This document shows positions 1 through 6,408 of a stretch of DNA of 8,198 bases, in pieces. This DNA comes from Pedobacter sp. (GTDB taxonomy: Bacteria > Bacteroidota > Bacteroidia > Sphingobacteriales > Sphingobacteriaceae). The position numbers and the translations under genes were made by a program. Every line of letters begins with the position of its first letter. The first letter of the stretch is position 1. A model generated the notes under the pieces. That model was not told the origin of the DNA and did not search any database. It was given only the letters and a program-made list of their open reading frames with translations. The stretch is taken from assembly GCA_028287885.1 (NCBI GenBank), contig JAQBOT010000422.1, forward strand, positions 1 to 8,198, in the 5' to 3' direction.

Positions 1-18
1 AAATCCAATTCCAAGCAT

Positions 19-26
19 TACTTTTG
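19..26 (+). promoter_or_regulatory. Candidate -7 promoter element for the tRNA gene
   Basis: The octamer TACTTTTG matches the Bacteroidota primary-sigma -7 consensus TAnnTTTG exactly and lies about 23 bp before the mature 5' end of the tRNA. Transcription would then start in the low-to-mid 30s and leave a short 5' leader for RNase P to remove. The matching -33 TTG/TTTG element would fall at or before the first base of the window, so it cannot be checked. The call rests on the match and its position only. Confidence 0.45.
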
Positions 27-49
27 CAGTCCGCTAGCGATACGGAAAT

Positions 50-123
50 GCATTCGTAGCTTAATTGGATAGAGCACCTGACTACGGATCAGGAGGTTAG
101 GGGTTCGACTCCCTTCGAGTGCA
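50..123 (+). tRNA. tRNA-Arg, anticodon ACG
   Basis: The 74-nt sequence folds as a complete cloverleaf. The acceptor stem pairs GCATTCG (50-56) with CGAGTGC (116-122), with one T-G wobble, and the discriminator base is A123. The anticodon stem pairs CCTGA (77-81) with TCAGG (89-93) around the loop CTACGGA, which puts the anticodon ACG at 84-86. The T-arm contains GGTTCGACTCC. ACG is normally edited to ICG by TadA and reads CGU, CGC and CGA arginine codons. The 3' CCA is not encoded; the bases after the discriminator are CACA, so CCA would be added after transcription. A single-gene unit is likely because a terminator follows at once. Confidence 0.96.
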
Positions 124-134
124 CACATTAACAT

Positions 135-170
135 AAAAACCCTTGTAATTGCAATTACAAGGGTTTTTTT
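135..170. terminator. Bidirectional rho-independent terminator
   Basis: Positions 135-168 form a perfect inverted repeat centred at 151/152. Each arm runs A5-CCC-TTGTAATT or its complement, and a T tract (164-170) follows on the plus strand. The A tract at 135-139 provides the matching U tract on the minus strand. It ends the tRNA transcript 12 bp after the tRNA and can also end the minus-strand SPW-repeat gene, whose stop codon is at 193. The stem is unusually long and has no free loop on paper; in RNA the central 4 or so bases would form the loop. Confidence 0.9.
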
Positions 171-192
171 TATGCCTTAAAGCTTTGGATCC

Positions 193-582
193 TTAATGTG
201 CGGTCCGAATTCCACCGTCAATATGTCCGGAGCTGTGCTGAGAAGCTCGTTCCGTCATTAATCCGGCTCCAATTTCCAAGATTCCGACAATCAGGTGAGG
301 TACATAAACTTCGTCGCTGAATCCGAATAGCCATGGAGAGGCAGCCAGGAAAATACCTGCAATTACATCCATAGTAAGGTGAGTGCCCATAGACAACATT
401 TTCTTACCTCCACCTTCATAATCCGTAATCATTGACATAACCAGGATCAAAACACCAACCACAATTGCTGTCCATTTTGCAGCCTGAATGTCTGAAAACT
501 TAAAGATCCAAGGCGCTGCAATTAACAATACGCCCACGACGTAGTCTATTACCGCGTGAACTTTTCTGCTAATAATTTTCAT
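193..582 (-). CDS. SPW-repeat integral membrane protein
   Basis: This 129-residue protein contains two copies of the SPW repeat (Pfam SPW family). The first has APW at residues 23-25 (AAPWIFKFSD) and the second has SPW at 82-84 (ASPWLFGFSD). Each follows a conserved His and Asp (HAVID, residues 9-13; HLTMD, 68-72). About four membrane helices are visible, near residues 11-28, 36-54, 69-88 and 94-110, joined by a short polar loop containing DYEGGGKK. The tail from about residue 111 is hydrophilic and rich in His, Ser and Gly. The family sits in the inner membrane and has no established biochemical role. No clear Shine-Dalgarno sequence precedes the ATG, which is usual for this phylum. A weak -7-like element (TA-N3-TTTG on the minus strand, 635-643) lies about 53 bp upstream, without a visible -33 box. 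There is no evident link to the sugar genes. Confidence 0.88.
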   Translation of the reverse strand: MKIISRKVHAVIDYVVGVLLIAAPWIFKFSDIQAAKWTAIVVGVLILVMSMITDYEGGGKKMLSMGTHLTMDVIAGIFLAASPWLFGFSDEVYVPHLIVGILEIGAGLMTERASQHSSGHIDGGIRTAH

Positions 583-910
583 AATAATAGGAGTTAAATG
601 ATTGATTAATATGAATATATCTTCAGTATTTCAGCAAACGATATGCCATTGTAAGCATTCTGAATAGTAAATGTTCTTCTGTCGAACAAACTAAACCTTC
701 GCAATAAAAATGTTTTCTGTAAGTAGATTTAAACCGAATTTCGGTATGTTGTATGCTTGAAATCATGCCGATCGCAAACCTTGAAGATTGATCTAAGGCA
801 GAAAGTATCAAGACCAGGCATATTTAGCAAGTAGAGATTAATATTTAGGCAATGGAACTTTGAAAAAGGCGAAGTGTTAGCTTTCAAAATTTCCTACATC
901 TTGGAAAATC
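583..910. other. Intergenic stretch without a supported gene
   Basis: These 328 bp separate the end of the HTCS gene from the start of the SPW-repeat gene, both on the minus strand. The part nearest 583 should hold the SPW gene's promoter and leader. A 62-codon minus-strand reading frame at 623-811 has no recognisable motif, signal peptide or conserved feature, so I do not call it a gene. A 7-bp inverted repeat (TTTGAAA at 859-865, TTTCAAA at 882-888) lies soon after the HTCS stop codon, but its stem is AT-rich, its loop is 16 nt and it has no convincing U tract, so it is at best a poor terminator. I see no RNA gene or mobile element here. Confidence 0.5.
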
Positions 911-3679
911 CTATACTGAATGTTGGCTCTTTTTAAATTCGCTCGGACGCATTCCATATTTAGACTTGAAGACTGTAGAAAAATAGTTAGGAGAAGAAAA
1001 GCCTACCATATAGGTAATCTCAGAAATACTATGTTTTCCATTGATCAACAAGTACTTCGCTTTTTTTAATCTCCTGTTCATTATGTAATCGGTAACACTG
1101 CAATCTAATAGCGCTTTGACTTTTCTATAAAATTGAACTCTTGAGATCCCAATTTCTCTGCTGATTTCATCGACGCGAAAATTTTCATTTGAAAGGTTCT
1201 GCTCTACGATACCCGAAAAGTCATTTATGAATTTTCTGTCAAGACTTTTTGAAATTAGATGTTTACCTGGACTGCTGATATCGCTAACGTAGTGGCTTTT
1301 GAGTAGCGTACGGTTCTTTAATAGACTGTTCACCGTTGCTAACAGATAAGTGTAATTGAAAGGTTTTACTATATAAGCATCAGCCATGCTTTCCATCCCA
1401 TGAATTTGCTGCTCAAGACTACCGTGTGCCGACAAAAGAATAATTGGAATATGTGAGGTCCGGATATCAGACTTCAGTCGTTCCGTAACCCAACGGCCAG
1501 AAGATCCGGGAAGAACCAGGTCAGATATGATCAAGTCTGGTACTTGTTCATAAGCCGATGAAAGACCTTTTTCACCGGTGTCTGCAAGAAATACTTCATA
1601 ATCCGCCTCTAATTTGCTACCGAGGTAGTTTAGTAAATCAGTATTATCTTCAATAATTAACACTGATTCTTGATTGAACCTAAATGATTCGGGCTCTCTA
1701 ATCTCAGGTGTGTCATTAAGCCCGGTTGTATAGATTTTTGCGTCTTCATAAAGGAAGTCTTTATTGACTTTGCCTTTTAATTTCTCTTGATCAGAAAAGT
1801 GACCATCTCCCAGTTGAAGTTGGATGCTGAACTTAGTTCCATGATTCTTTGCACTTTCGACTTTAATGTTACCATGATGCAGAGTCATCAATTCCTTTGA
1901 TAAGGATAACCCAAGTCCAGATCCTTTTGCAGAATTCGTCTCGGCTTGATAAAAATGGTCGAAAACATGATCGATCTCTGCTGGACTGATTCCTGGCCCA
2001 TTATCTTTGATCGAGAGCATTACGAATTCTGAATCATGACTGATTTCTGCACAAATAACTCCATTTTCCGGAGTAAACTTTAAGGCGTTAGACAATAGAT
2101 TGAATATAACTTTGTCGAGCATATTAACATCAAACCATACCTTGATTGTCTGAGAATCTGTAACCAGCCTGATATCGATGTTCTTTTTCTTTGCACTATA
2201 TTGGAAGCTTTCAAGAATGTCATTTAAGAAGGCGACAATATTGTTCTGAGAAACCCTTAAGATCATTTTATCATGTTCAATCTTTCTATAATCGATCAGC
2301 TGATTAATGAGCCTTAGTAGTCTATAGACATTCTTGTGAATTAGATTTAGGTGTTTTTCCGCCTCAGGCTTAATCTTCTGATTCTGTAGAAGATCTTCCA
2401 GTGGGGATAGAATTAGTGTAAGTGGAGTGCGGAATTCATGAGACATATTAGTAAAAAAGTTCAGCTTAGCTTCCGTGGCGGCTTCTGCTTTTTTTGACAT
2501 CTCTATTAGCTGATTACGCTGATTTAGTATCTGAACATTATTTGCCTCTAGATCTTTGTTGATTTTTTTATTTTCCAAGAATGCATAGAGTGCAAGGCTA
2601 CCAAATACAACTGAAAGTACAAGTGTAATTACAATGATATTAAGCACGATCTGCTGGTTTTTGAAGAGTAACTTTTGTTCTTCAAGCAGGCTTCCCTGAC
2701 GTTCTATATCTTTCTGCTGGCTCCTAAATTTGTTCCATTGAAGTTTCATTAGTTCCACATTCGTGGAATCAATAACAAGAGACTGTAATATATTGTCCCT
2801 GGAAAATGTTTCCTTGTTCAGGATTTTAAAAGCGGTGTTAATCGCCTCTTTTCCTCCAGTTGGATAAAGAACGCTTGCCGTTAAAATTCTTTGGGCTACC
2901 ATCTCCAAACCACCTCCCTGGCCAGGTAAGGCATCAATTCCGATAACTTTAATTGGTTTTTTCAAGTGGAGGGTGTTCAGAACTTTCCTGCTCCCCGATG
3001 CCATCTGGTCATTATGTGCAAAAATGGCATCGACACCTGTTAAGGAAGTCTTGATCTTAGATAATTGCTCCTCTGTATCTTTTTTTAACCAGTTCCCGTA
3101 TATCTGATTTGTAATAGTAATGCCTGGGTACTTCTTTAATCCTTCACTGAATCCACGCTGCCGCTCGATTGTGGGCGAGGATCCCGGAAGTCCCATGACT
3201 TCTACTATGTTTCCCTTCCCTTTAAGCACCTGTCCAGCGTACTGGCCCGCCAGTTTTCCAACTTGAAAGTTGTCCGCGCCTACATAAGCTGTATAGGCTG
3301 AAGATGCAGTTTTCCTATCAATTATAATGACTGGTATTCCTTTATTGTATGCCTCCTCCACAATGGGTGTTAGGGGTTGGGCCTCGTTTGGGGATATGAT
3401 CAAGATATCAATTCCTTCATCGATCAAATCTCCTGCCTGTCTCTGCTGAAGTTTACTATTGCCATTCGCATCTGCATATATCAACTTGGCACCAGGATGG
3501 AACGACAACTCCATTTTTATTTCTTCTAGCATGGTTTGCCGCCACAAGTCAGACCCAATACATTGGGAAAAGCCAATACTATATCTGGAGTTTTCCTTCT
3601 GCTTTTGACAACTTAGGAGGTTGACTGACGCAAGGATTAGTAGGATAATTCTGTTTAGTGGACAACAAATGGTCTTCAT
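911..3679 (-). CDS. Hybrid two-component regulator with sugar-binding periplasmic sensor
   Basis: All parts of a phosphorelay are in one 922-residue protein. Residues 1-24 are a hydrophobic export signal ending in a lipobox-like LLSC (Cys24). Residues about 33-315 form a type I periplasmic-binding-protein sensor (Peripla_BP_4/RbsB-like) with D131-R132 and the ligand-pocket motif N223-D224-QMASG. A helical stretch and one membrane helix (about 344-368) follow, then a coiled-coil linker. The kinase has SHEFRTPL with phospho-acceptor His414, N-box Asn527/Asn531, DNGPGIS at 559-565 and GSGLG at 586-590. The receiver has acidic E677-D678, phospho-acceptor Asp720, Ser750 and Lys772-Pro773. The C-terminal AraC-type DNA-binding domain spans about 831-918. 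The usual beta-propeller/Y_Y_Y sensor of HTCS proteins is replaced, as in the fructose sensor BT1754. It faces the transporter operon divergently and is inferred to activate it when it binds a monosaccharide, probably fructose. Confidence 0.93.
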   Translation of the reverse strand: MKTICCPLNRIILLILASVNLLSCQKQKENSRYSIGFSQCIGSDLWRQTMLEEIKMELSFHPGAKLIYADANGNSKLQQRQAGDLIDEGIDILIISPNEAQPLTPIVEEAYNKGIPVIIIDRKTASSAYTAYVGADNFQVGKLAGQYAGQVLKGKGNIVEVMGLPGSSPTIERQRGFSEGLKKYPGITITNQIYGNWLKKDTEEQLSKIKTSLTGVDAIFAHNDQMASGSRKVLNTLHLKKPIKVIGIDALPGQGGGLEMVAQRILTASVLYPTGGKEAINTAFKILNKETFSRDNILQSLVIDSTNVELMKLQWNKFRSQQKDIERQGSLLEEQKLLFKNQQIVLNIIVITLVLSVVFGSLALYAFLENKKINKDLEANNVQILNQRNQLIEMSKKAEAATEAKLNFFTNMSHEFRTPLTLILSPLEDLLQNQKIKPEAEKHLNLIHKNVYRLLRLINQLIDYRKIEHDKMILRVSQNNIVAFLNDILESFQYSAKKKNIDIRLVTDSQTIKVWFDVNMLDKVIFNLLSNALKFTPENGVICAEISHDSEFVMLSIKDNGPGISPAEIDHVFDHFYQAETNSAKGSGLGLSLSKELMTLHHGNIKVESAKNHGTKFSIQLQLGDGHFSDQEKLKGKVNKDFLYEDAKIYTTGLNDTPEIREPESFRFNQESVLIIEDNTDLLNYLGSKLEADYEVFLADTGEKGLSSAYEQVPDLIISDLVLPGSSGRWVTERLKSDIRTSHIPIILLSAHGSLEQQIHGMESMADAYIVKPFNYTYLLATVNSLLKNRTLLKSHYVSDISSPGKHLISKSLDRKFINDFSGIVEQNLSNENFRVDEISREIGISRVQFYRKVKALLDCSVTDYIMNRRLKKAKYLLINGKHSISEITYMVGFSSPNYFSTVFKSKYGMRPSEFKKSQHSV

Positions 3680-3771
3680 GGTAGTATAACGCTGATTGTA
3701 GAGATAGATAGAATATTGGTTAATAATTGTATCAGCAGAATTATCTAAATATATAGAAAAGGCTTCTATAA

Positions 3772-3804
3772 CTAAAATGTTGCTAAAGTTGATCTAAAGA
3801 TGCA
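3772..3804. repeat. Three CTAAA direct repeats with 11-bp period
   Basis: CTAAA starts at 3772, 3783 and 3794, giving three consecutive 11-bp units (CTAAAATGTTG, CTAAAGTTGAT, CTAAAGATGCA). A degenerate CTAAG at 3827 is 33 bp further on, in the same phase. An 11-bp step is close to one helical turn, so the motifs would lie on one face of the DNA. AraC-family domains commonly bind direct repeats, so this is a candidate operator for the adjacent HTCS, about 93 bp from its own start and about 206 bp from the transporter's. The sequence is AT-rich, so chance is not excluded. Confidence 0.4.
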
Positions 3805-3822
3805 TGGGCTGTACATGTATCA

Positions 3823-3854
3823 AAACCTAAGGTTTCATGATTCAAAAATGAAAC
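3823..3854. repeat. Nested inverted repeats in the divergent control region
   Basis: AAACCTAAGGTTT at 3823-3835 is a perfect 13-nt palindrome about A3829. Its right arm overlaps a second inverted repeat, GTTTCAT (3832-3838) and ATGAAAC (3848-3854), separated by nine bases. The two can form alternative hairpins or serve as a protein-binding site. The position is near the middle of the divergent region, away from either start codon, which suits an operator more than a terminator. No T tract follows. Confidence 0.35.
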
Positions 3855-4009
3855 TCTGTTAATTCTCATACTTCTAGAATTCCTATAATGGTATGGAAAT
3901 CAAGGGTTTAATCCCGAGTTGAAATTTGTAGGTTTTAGAAACGATTTTGATATCATTCCCTTTGAGTTTGATCTAATTTGCGATCAGTAACCAATATAAA
4001 ACCATTTGT

Positions 4010-5338
4010 ATGAAAAAATATTCCGTCCTGGCCTGGTCCATGGTCGTAGCCCTGGGAGGCTTCCTTTTTGGATTCGATACAGCTGTTATTTCCGGAGCTG
4101 AAAAATCGATACAGCAGTTTTGGCAACTGTCATCTTTTGAACATGGTTTTACAATTTCTATAGCACTTATAGGAACAGTAATCGGTTCTCTCATCGGCTC
4201 GAAGCCTTCGGATCATTTTGGTCGAAAAAACACACTGTATTTCGTTGCCATCGCTTATCTACTTTCTTCTATTGGTACAGCCTTAGCAGGTGATTGGCAT
4301 GTTTTTCTTACATTCAGATTTCTTGGTGGACTTGGTGTCGGAATTTCATCGGTAACTGCTCCAATTTATATATCTGAAATTTCTCCTGCACACAAACGGG
4401 GACGGCTTGTCGGTTTATTCCAGTTCAACGTTGTTTTGGGGATCTTAATTTCATACCTGTCGAACTACTTGATTAGTCAGGCTTGTGAATCGTCATGGAG
4501 ATGGATGCTCGGGGTTCAGGCATTTCCTTCCTTCCTATTTTTCGTACTTATCTACTTTATACCAGAAAGCCCAAGATGGCTTATATTAAAGAAAGGAGCT
4601 ACTGAAAGTGCTTTGAAGATACTTAGAGTTATCAATCCGCTTAATTGTGAGGAGGAGCTCGTTGCAATCCAAAATTCTGCACTTAAATCTACTTCAGGGA
4701 ATGAAGAGAATCTCTTCAGCAAAAAGTACCGGACTCCGGTAATGTTAGCTATACTTTTTGCCTTATTTAACCAAGTTTCTGGAATCAACGCAATCATTTA
4801 TTACGCGCCTCGCATTTTTGAAATGGCCGGCCTTGGTGCGCACTCGTCTCTGCTTTCAACCGTTGGCATTGGTTTAATTAACTTCATTTTCACTTTAATT
4901 GCCATCAATTTCATTGACAGGATTGGCAGGCGCGTGCTTATGTTAGTGGGCTCCTTCGGATTAATTGCTTCTCTTTTCCTTGTTGGATTTACCTTTTATA
5001 CAAAGAACTTTGCCGGATTTGCGATACCTGCGTATATCATGTTATTCATCGCATTCTTTGCCTTCTCTCAGGGAGCTGTAATTTGGGTATTCATCTCCGA
5101 AATTTTCCCGAATTCAGTTCGTGCAAAAGGTCAGACACTTGGTAGCTCCACGCATTGGATCATGGCGGCAATTATCGCTTTTAGTTTTCCATATTTCGCA
5201 GAAACGCTGGGTGGAGCCACTACTTTCTTCTTTTTCGCGGGCATGATGCTGCTTCAGTTACTTTTTGTTTGGAAGGTAATGCCCGAAACAAAGGGCAAGT
5301 CCTTGGAACAGATTGGGTCCAATTTAGTCATGCATTAA
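4010..5338 (+). CDS. MFS sugar:H+ symporter (sugar porter family), probably fructose importer
   Basis: This 442-residue, twelve-helix inner-membrane protein belongs to the sugar porter family of the major facilitator superfamily. The family signatures appear in order: GFLFGFDTAVISGA in helix 1 (17-30), DHFGRKN in the 2-3 loop (68-74), RFLGGLGVG (103-111), ISEISP then HKRGRLVG (121-135), PESPRWL after helix 6 (185-191), NQVSGINAIIYYAP in helix 7 (254-267), DRIGRR in the 8-9 loop (303-308), SEIFP and VRAKG (363-374), and PETKGKSLE at the C-terminus (425-433). The length is typical. It would bring a monosaccharide from the periplasm into the cytoplasm with protons. The kinase begins 16 bp after its stop codon, so the two are almost certainly co-transcribed. 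Fructose as substrate is inferred from that kinase and from similarity of layout to the BT1754-BT1763 fructan locus; glucose or xylose cannot be excluded from sequence alone. Confidence 0.93.
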   Translation: MKKYSVLAWSMVVALGGFLFGFDTAVISGAEKSIQQFWQLSSFEHGFTISIALIGTVIGSLIGSKPSDHFGRKNTLYFVAIAYLLSSIGTALAGDWHVFLTFRFLGGLGVGISSVTAPIYISEISPAHKRGRLVGLFQFNVVLGILISYLSNYLISQACESSWRWMLGVQAFPSFLFFVLIYFIPESPRWLILKKGATESALKILRVINPLNCEEELVAIQNSALKSTSGNEENLFSKKYRTPVMLAILFALFNQVSGINAIIYYAPRIFEMAGLGAHSSLLSTVGIGLINFIFTLIAINFIDRIGRRVLMLVGSFGLIASLFLVGFTFYTKNFAGFAIPAYIMLFIAFFAFSQGAVIWVFISEIFPNSVRAKGQTLGSSTHWIMAAIIAFSFPYFAETLGGATTFFFFAGMMLLQLLFVWKVMPETKGKSLEQIGSNLVMH

Positions 5339-5354
5339 TTAATAGTATAGGCGT

Positions 5355-6266
5355 ATGAGCTTTTCAGAAATAAAATCGGTGGTATGTTTTGGAGAGATCC
5401 TTTGGGACAATTTGCCAGGATTAAAAAGACCGGGTGGCGCACCGATGAATGTCGCTTACCACCTTCATAAGTTAGGACTACAAAGTCATTTGATTAGTAG
5501 CATCGGAAATGATAAGCCTGGAAAAGATTTGTTGGATTTTCTAAATCGAATAGGCGTAGAAGCGGAGCTGGTTCAGATCGATGATAAACATGAAACTAGT
5601 CAAGTACTGGCTTCTATTAATGACGATAATGAAGTGAGTTATGAAATTGTAGCACCTGTTGCTTGGGATTACATCAAGTGGGACGATGGAATGGCCGAAT
5701 TGATTGCAAGATCAGATGCATTTGTCTTTGGTAGTCTAGCTTCAAGAAACGATGTTTCGCGCTCAACCTTACATAGCATGTTAGACCGTGCACATTATAC
5801 AGTGTTTGATGTCAACCTACGCGCTCCACATTACAGCCCTGAATTTGTCTCGCATTTGCTTAAAAGGGCAAACCTAGTGAAATTAAATACCGCCGAACTT
5901 GGTTTGATCGCAGAATGGAACGACATCAATTATCCCTTGGAATTGGATTGCATTGAAGCGATCTTCAGCAAGTTCGGTATGGATGAAATCCTAATCACAA
6001 AGGGGGCACATGGTGCAACCTACTACAATAAAAATCTAACCTATGAATATCCCGCATATAGTATCAGCGTTGCGGATACCATCGGAAGTGGCGATTCCTT
6101 TCTTGCTGCATTCTTAGCCATGAAGCTTTCGGGCGAGCCTCTTGACATTACTTTAGATTATGCTGTCGCAATGGGTGCTTTTATCACAACCAAGTCCGGC
6201 GCCTGTCCAGAATATTCCAAGTTTGACTTTGATCGGTTCATTTGGAAACGAAAATGGTGTGCATGA
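5355..6266 (+). CDS. PfkB-family carbohydrate kinase, probably fructokinase
   Basis: This 303-residue cytoplasmic kinase belongs to the ribokinase/PfkB family. Visible motifs are FGEILWD (12-18), typical of fructokinase-like members, with Asp18 in the sugar-contact position; RPGGAPMN (25-32), the N-terminal PfkB signature with its glycine pair; LITKGAHG (213-220) near the nucleotide site; and DTIGSGDSF (241-249), the C-terminal signature, where Asp247 is the expected catalytic base and GSG forms the anion hole. The commoner DTxGAGD has Ser in place of Ala here, a mild change. The expected reaction is ATP-dependent phosphorylation of fructose to fructose 6-phosphate, feeding glycolysis. It lies 16 bp after the symporter gene, so uptake and phosphorylation are coupled in one transcript. 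Substrate choice is inferred from motif and context; related family members act on other sugars. Confidence 0.9.
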   Translation: MSFSEIKSVVCFGEILWDNLPGLKRPGGAPMNVAYHLHKLGLQSHLISSIGNDKPGKDLLDFLNRIGVEAELVQIDDKHETSQVLASINDDNEVSYEIVAPVAWDYIKWDDGMAELIARSDAFVFGSLASRNDVSRSTLHSMLDRAHYTVFDVNLRAPHYSPEFVSHLLKRANLVKLNTAELGLIAEWNDINYPLELDCIEAIFSKFGMDEILITKGAHGATYYNKNLTYEYPAYSISVADTIGSGDSFLAAFLAMKLSGEPLDITLDYAVAMGAFITTKSGACPEYSKFDFDRFIWKRKWCA

Positions 6267-6408
6267 CACCCTCCTAATAAGACTAAAAAACCAAATATAA
6301 TTTAAAACCTACATCATGAACAAACCAGAGTCTTTACCGCCCTAGCGTAAAAAAGTACGCAATCTAATTAACCAAATATTTACCATTCACTATAATACCT
6401 ACAAGGAA
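6267..6408 (+). promoter_or_regulatory. Spacer/leader before the susC-like gene, with a nine-codon ORF
   Basis: This 142-bp AT-rich gap separates the kinase from the outer-membrane transporter. It holds a tiny ORF, MNKPESLPP, at 6316-6345. A small hairpin, GCGTA (6345-6349) with TACGC (6356-6360), overlaps the last base of its stop codon. The 10-mer AACCAAATAT is repeated directly at 6289-6298 and 6370-6379. No TAnnTTTG box and no U-tract terminator are visible, so read-through from the upstream genes is possible. The gap is large enough for a separate promoter or a leader that adjusts expression of the abundant SusC protein. These elements are visible; any function is a guess. Confidence 0.35.

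Larger units (their letters stand above)
3680..4009. promoter_or_regulatory. Divergent control region between HTCS and transporter genes
   Basis: This 330-bp region must hold both promoters and probably the HTCS operator. No exact TAnnTTTG box is visible. Near matches are TAGGTTTT at 3929-3936 (plus strand, facing the transporter) and its inverted copy at 3822-3829 (minus strand, facing the HTCS gene), each one base from the consensus, plus TAATTTG at 3974-3980. None has a properly spaced -33 TTG that I can see. TTGATCTAA occurs twice in the same orientation (3789-3797 and 3968-3976), and TGATC-N8-GATCA is at 3969-3986, about 23 bp before the transporter ATG. Neither start codon has a clear Shine-Dalgarno sequence. 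Regulatory function follows from the gene arrangement; the individual boxes are tentative. Confidence 0.6.

Noticed and set aside
50..170. tRNA-Arg as the attachment site of an integrated element
   Set aside because: No integrase gene, no repeated copy of the tRNA 3' end in the window, and the tRNA is followed directly by its own terminator.
623..811. 62-codon minus-strand reading frame between the HTCS and SPW-repeat genes
   Set aside because: No recognisable domain, signal or membrane segment, and no support from a start context. Open frames of this length arise by chance.
859..888. Hairpin after the HTCS stop codon as a terminator
   Set aside because: Seven AT-rich pairs, a 16-nt loop and no good U tract on the minus strand.
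911..3679. Possible fusion artefact joining a sugar-binding protein to a histidine kinase
   Set aside because: The frame is continuous, the transmembrane helix and coiled-coil linker are in the expected place, and this architecture is known from BT1754-type HTCS proteins.
3973..4194. Minus-strand frame across the start of the symporter gene
   Set aside because: It lies opposite a strongly supported MFS gene, and its translation shows no family features.
4552..4797. Minus-strand frame inside the symporter gene
   Set aside because: It is antisense to conserved MFS motifs (PESPRWL, NQVSGIN), so it is a by-product of that coding sequence.
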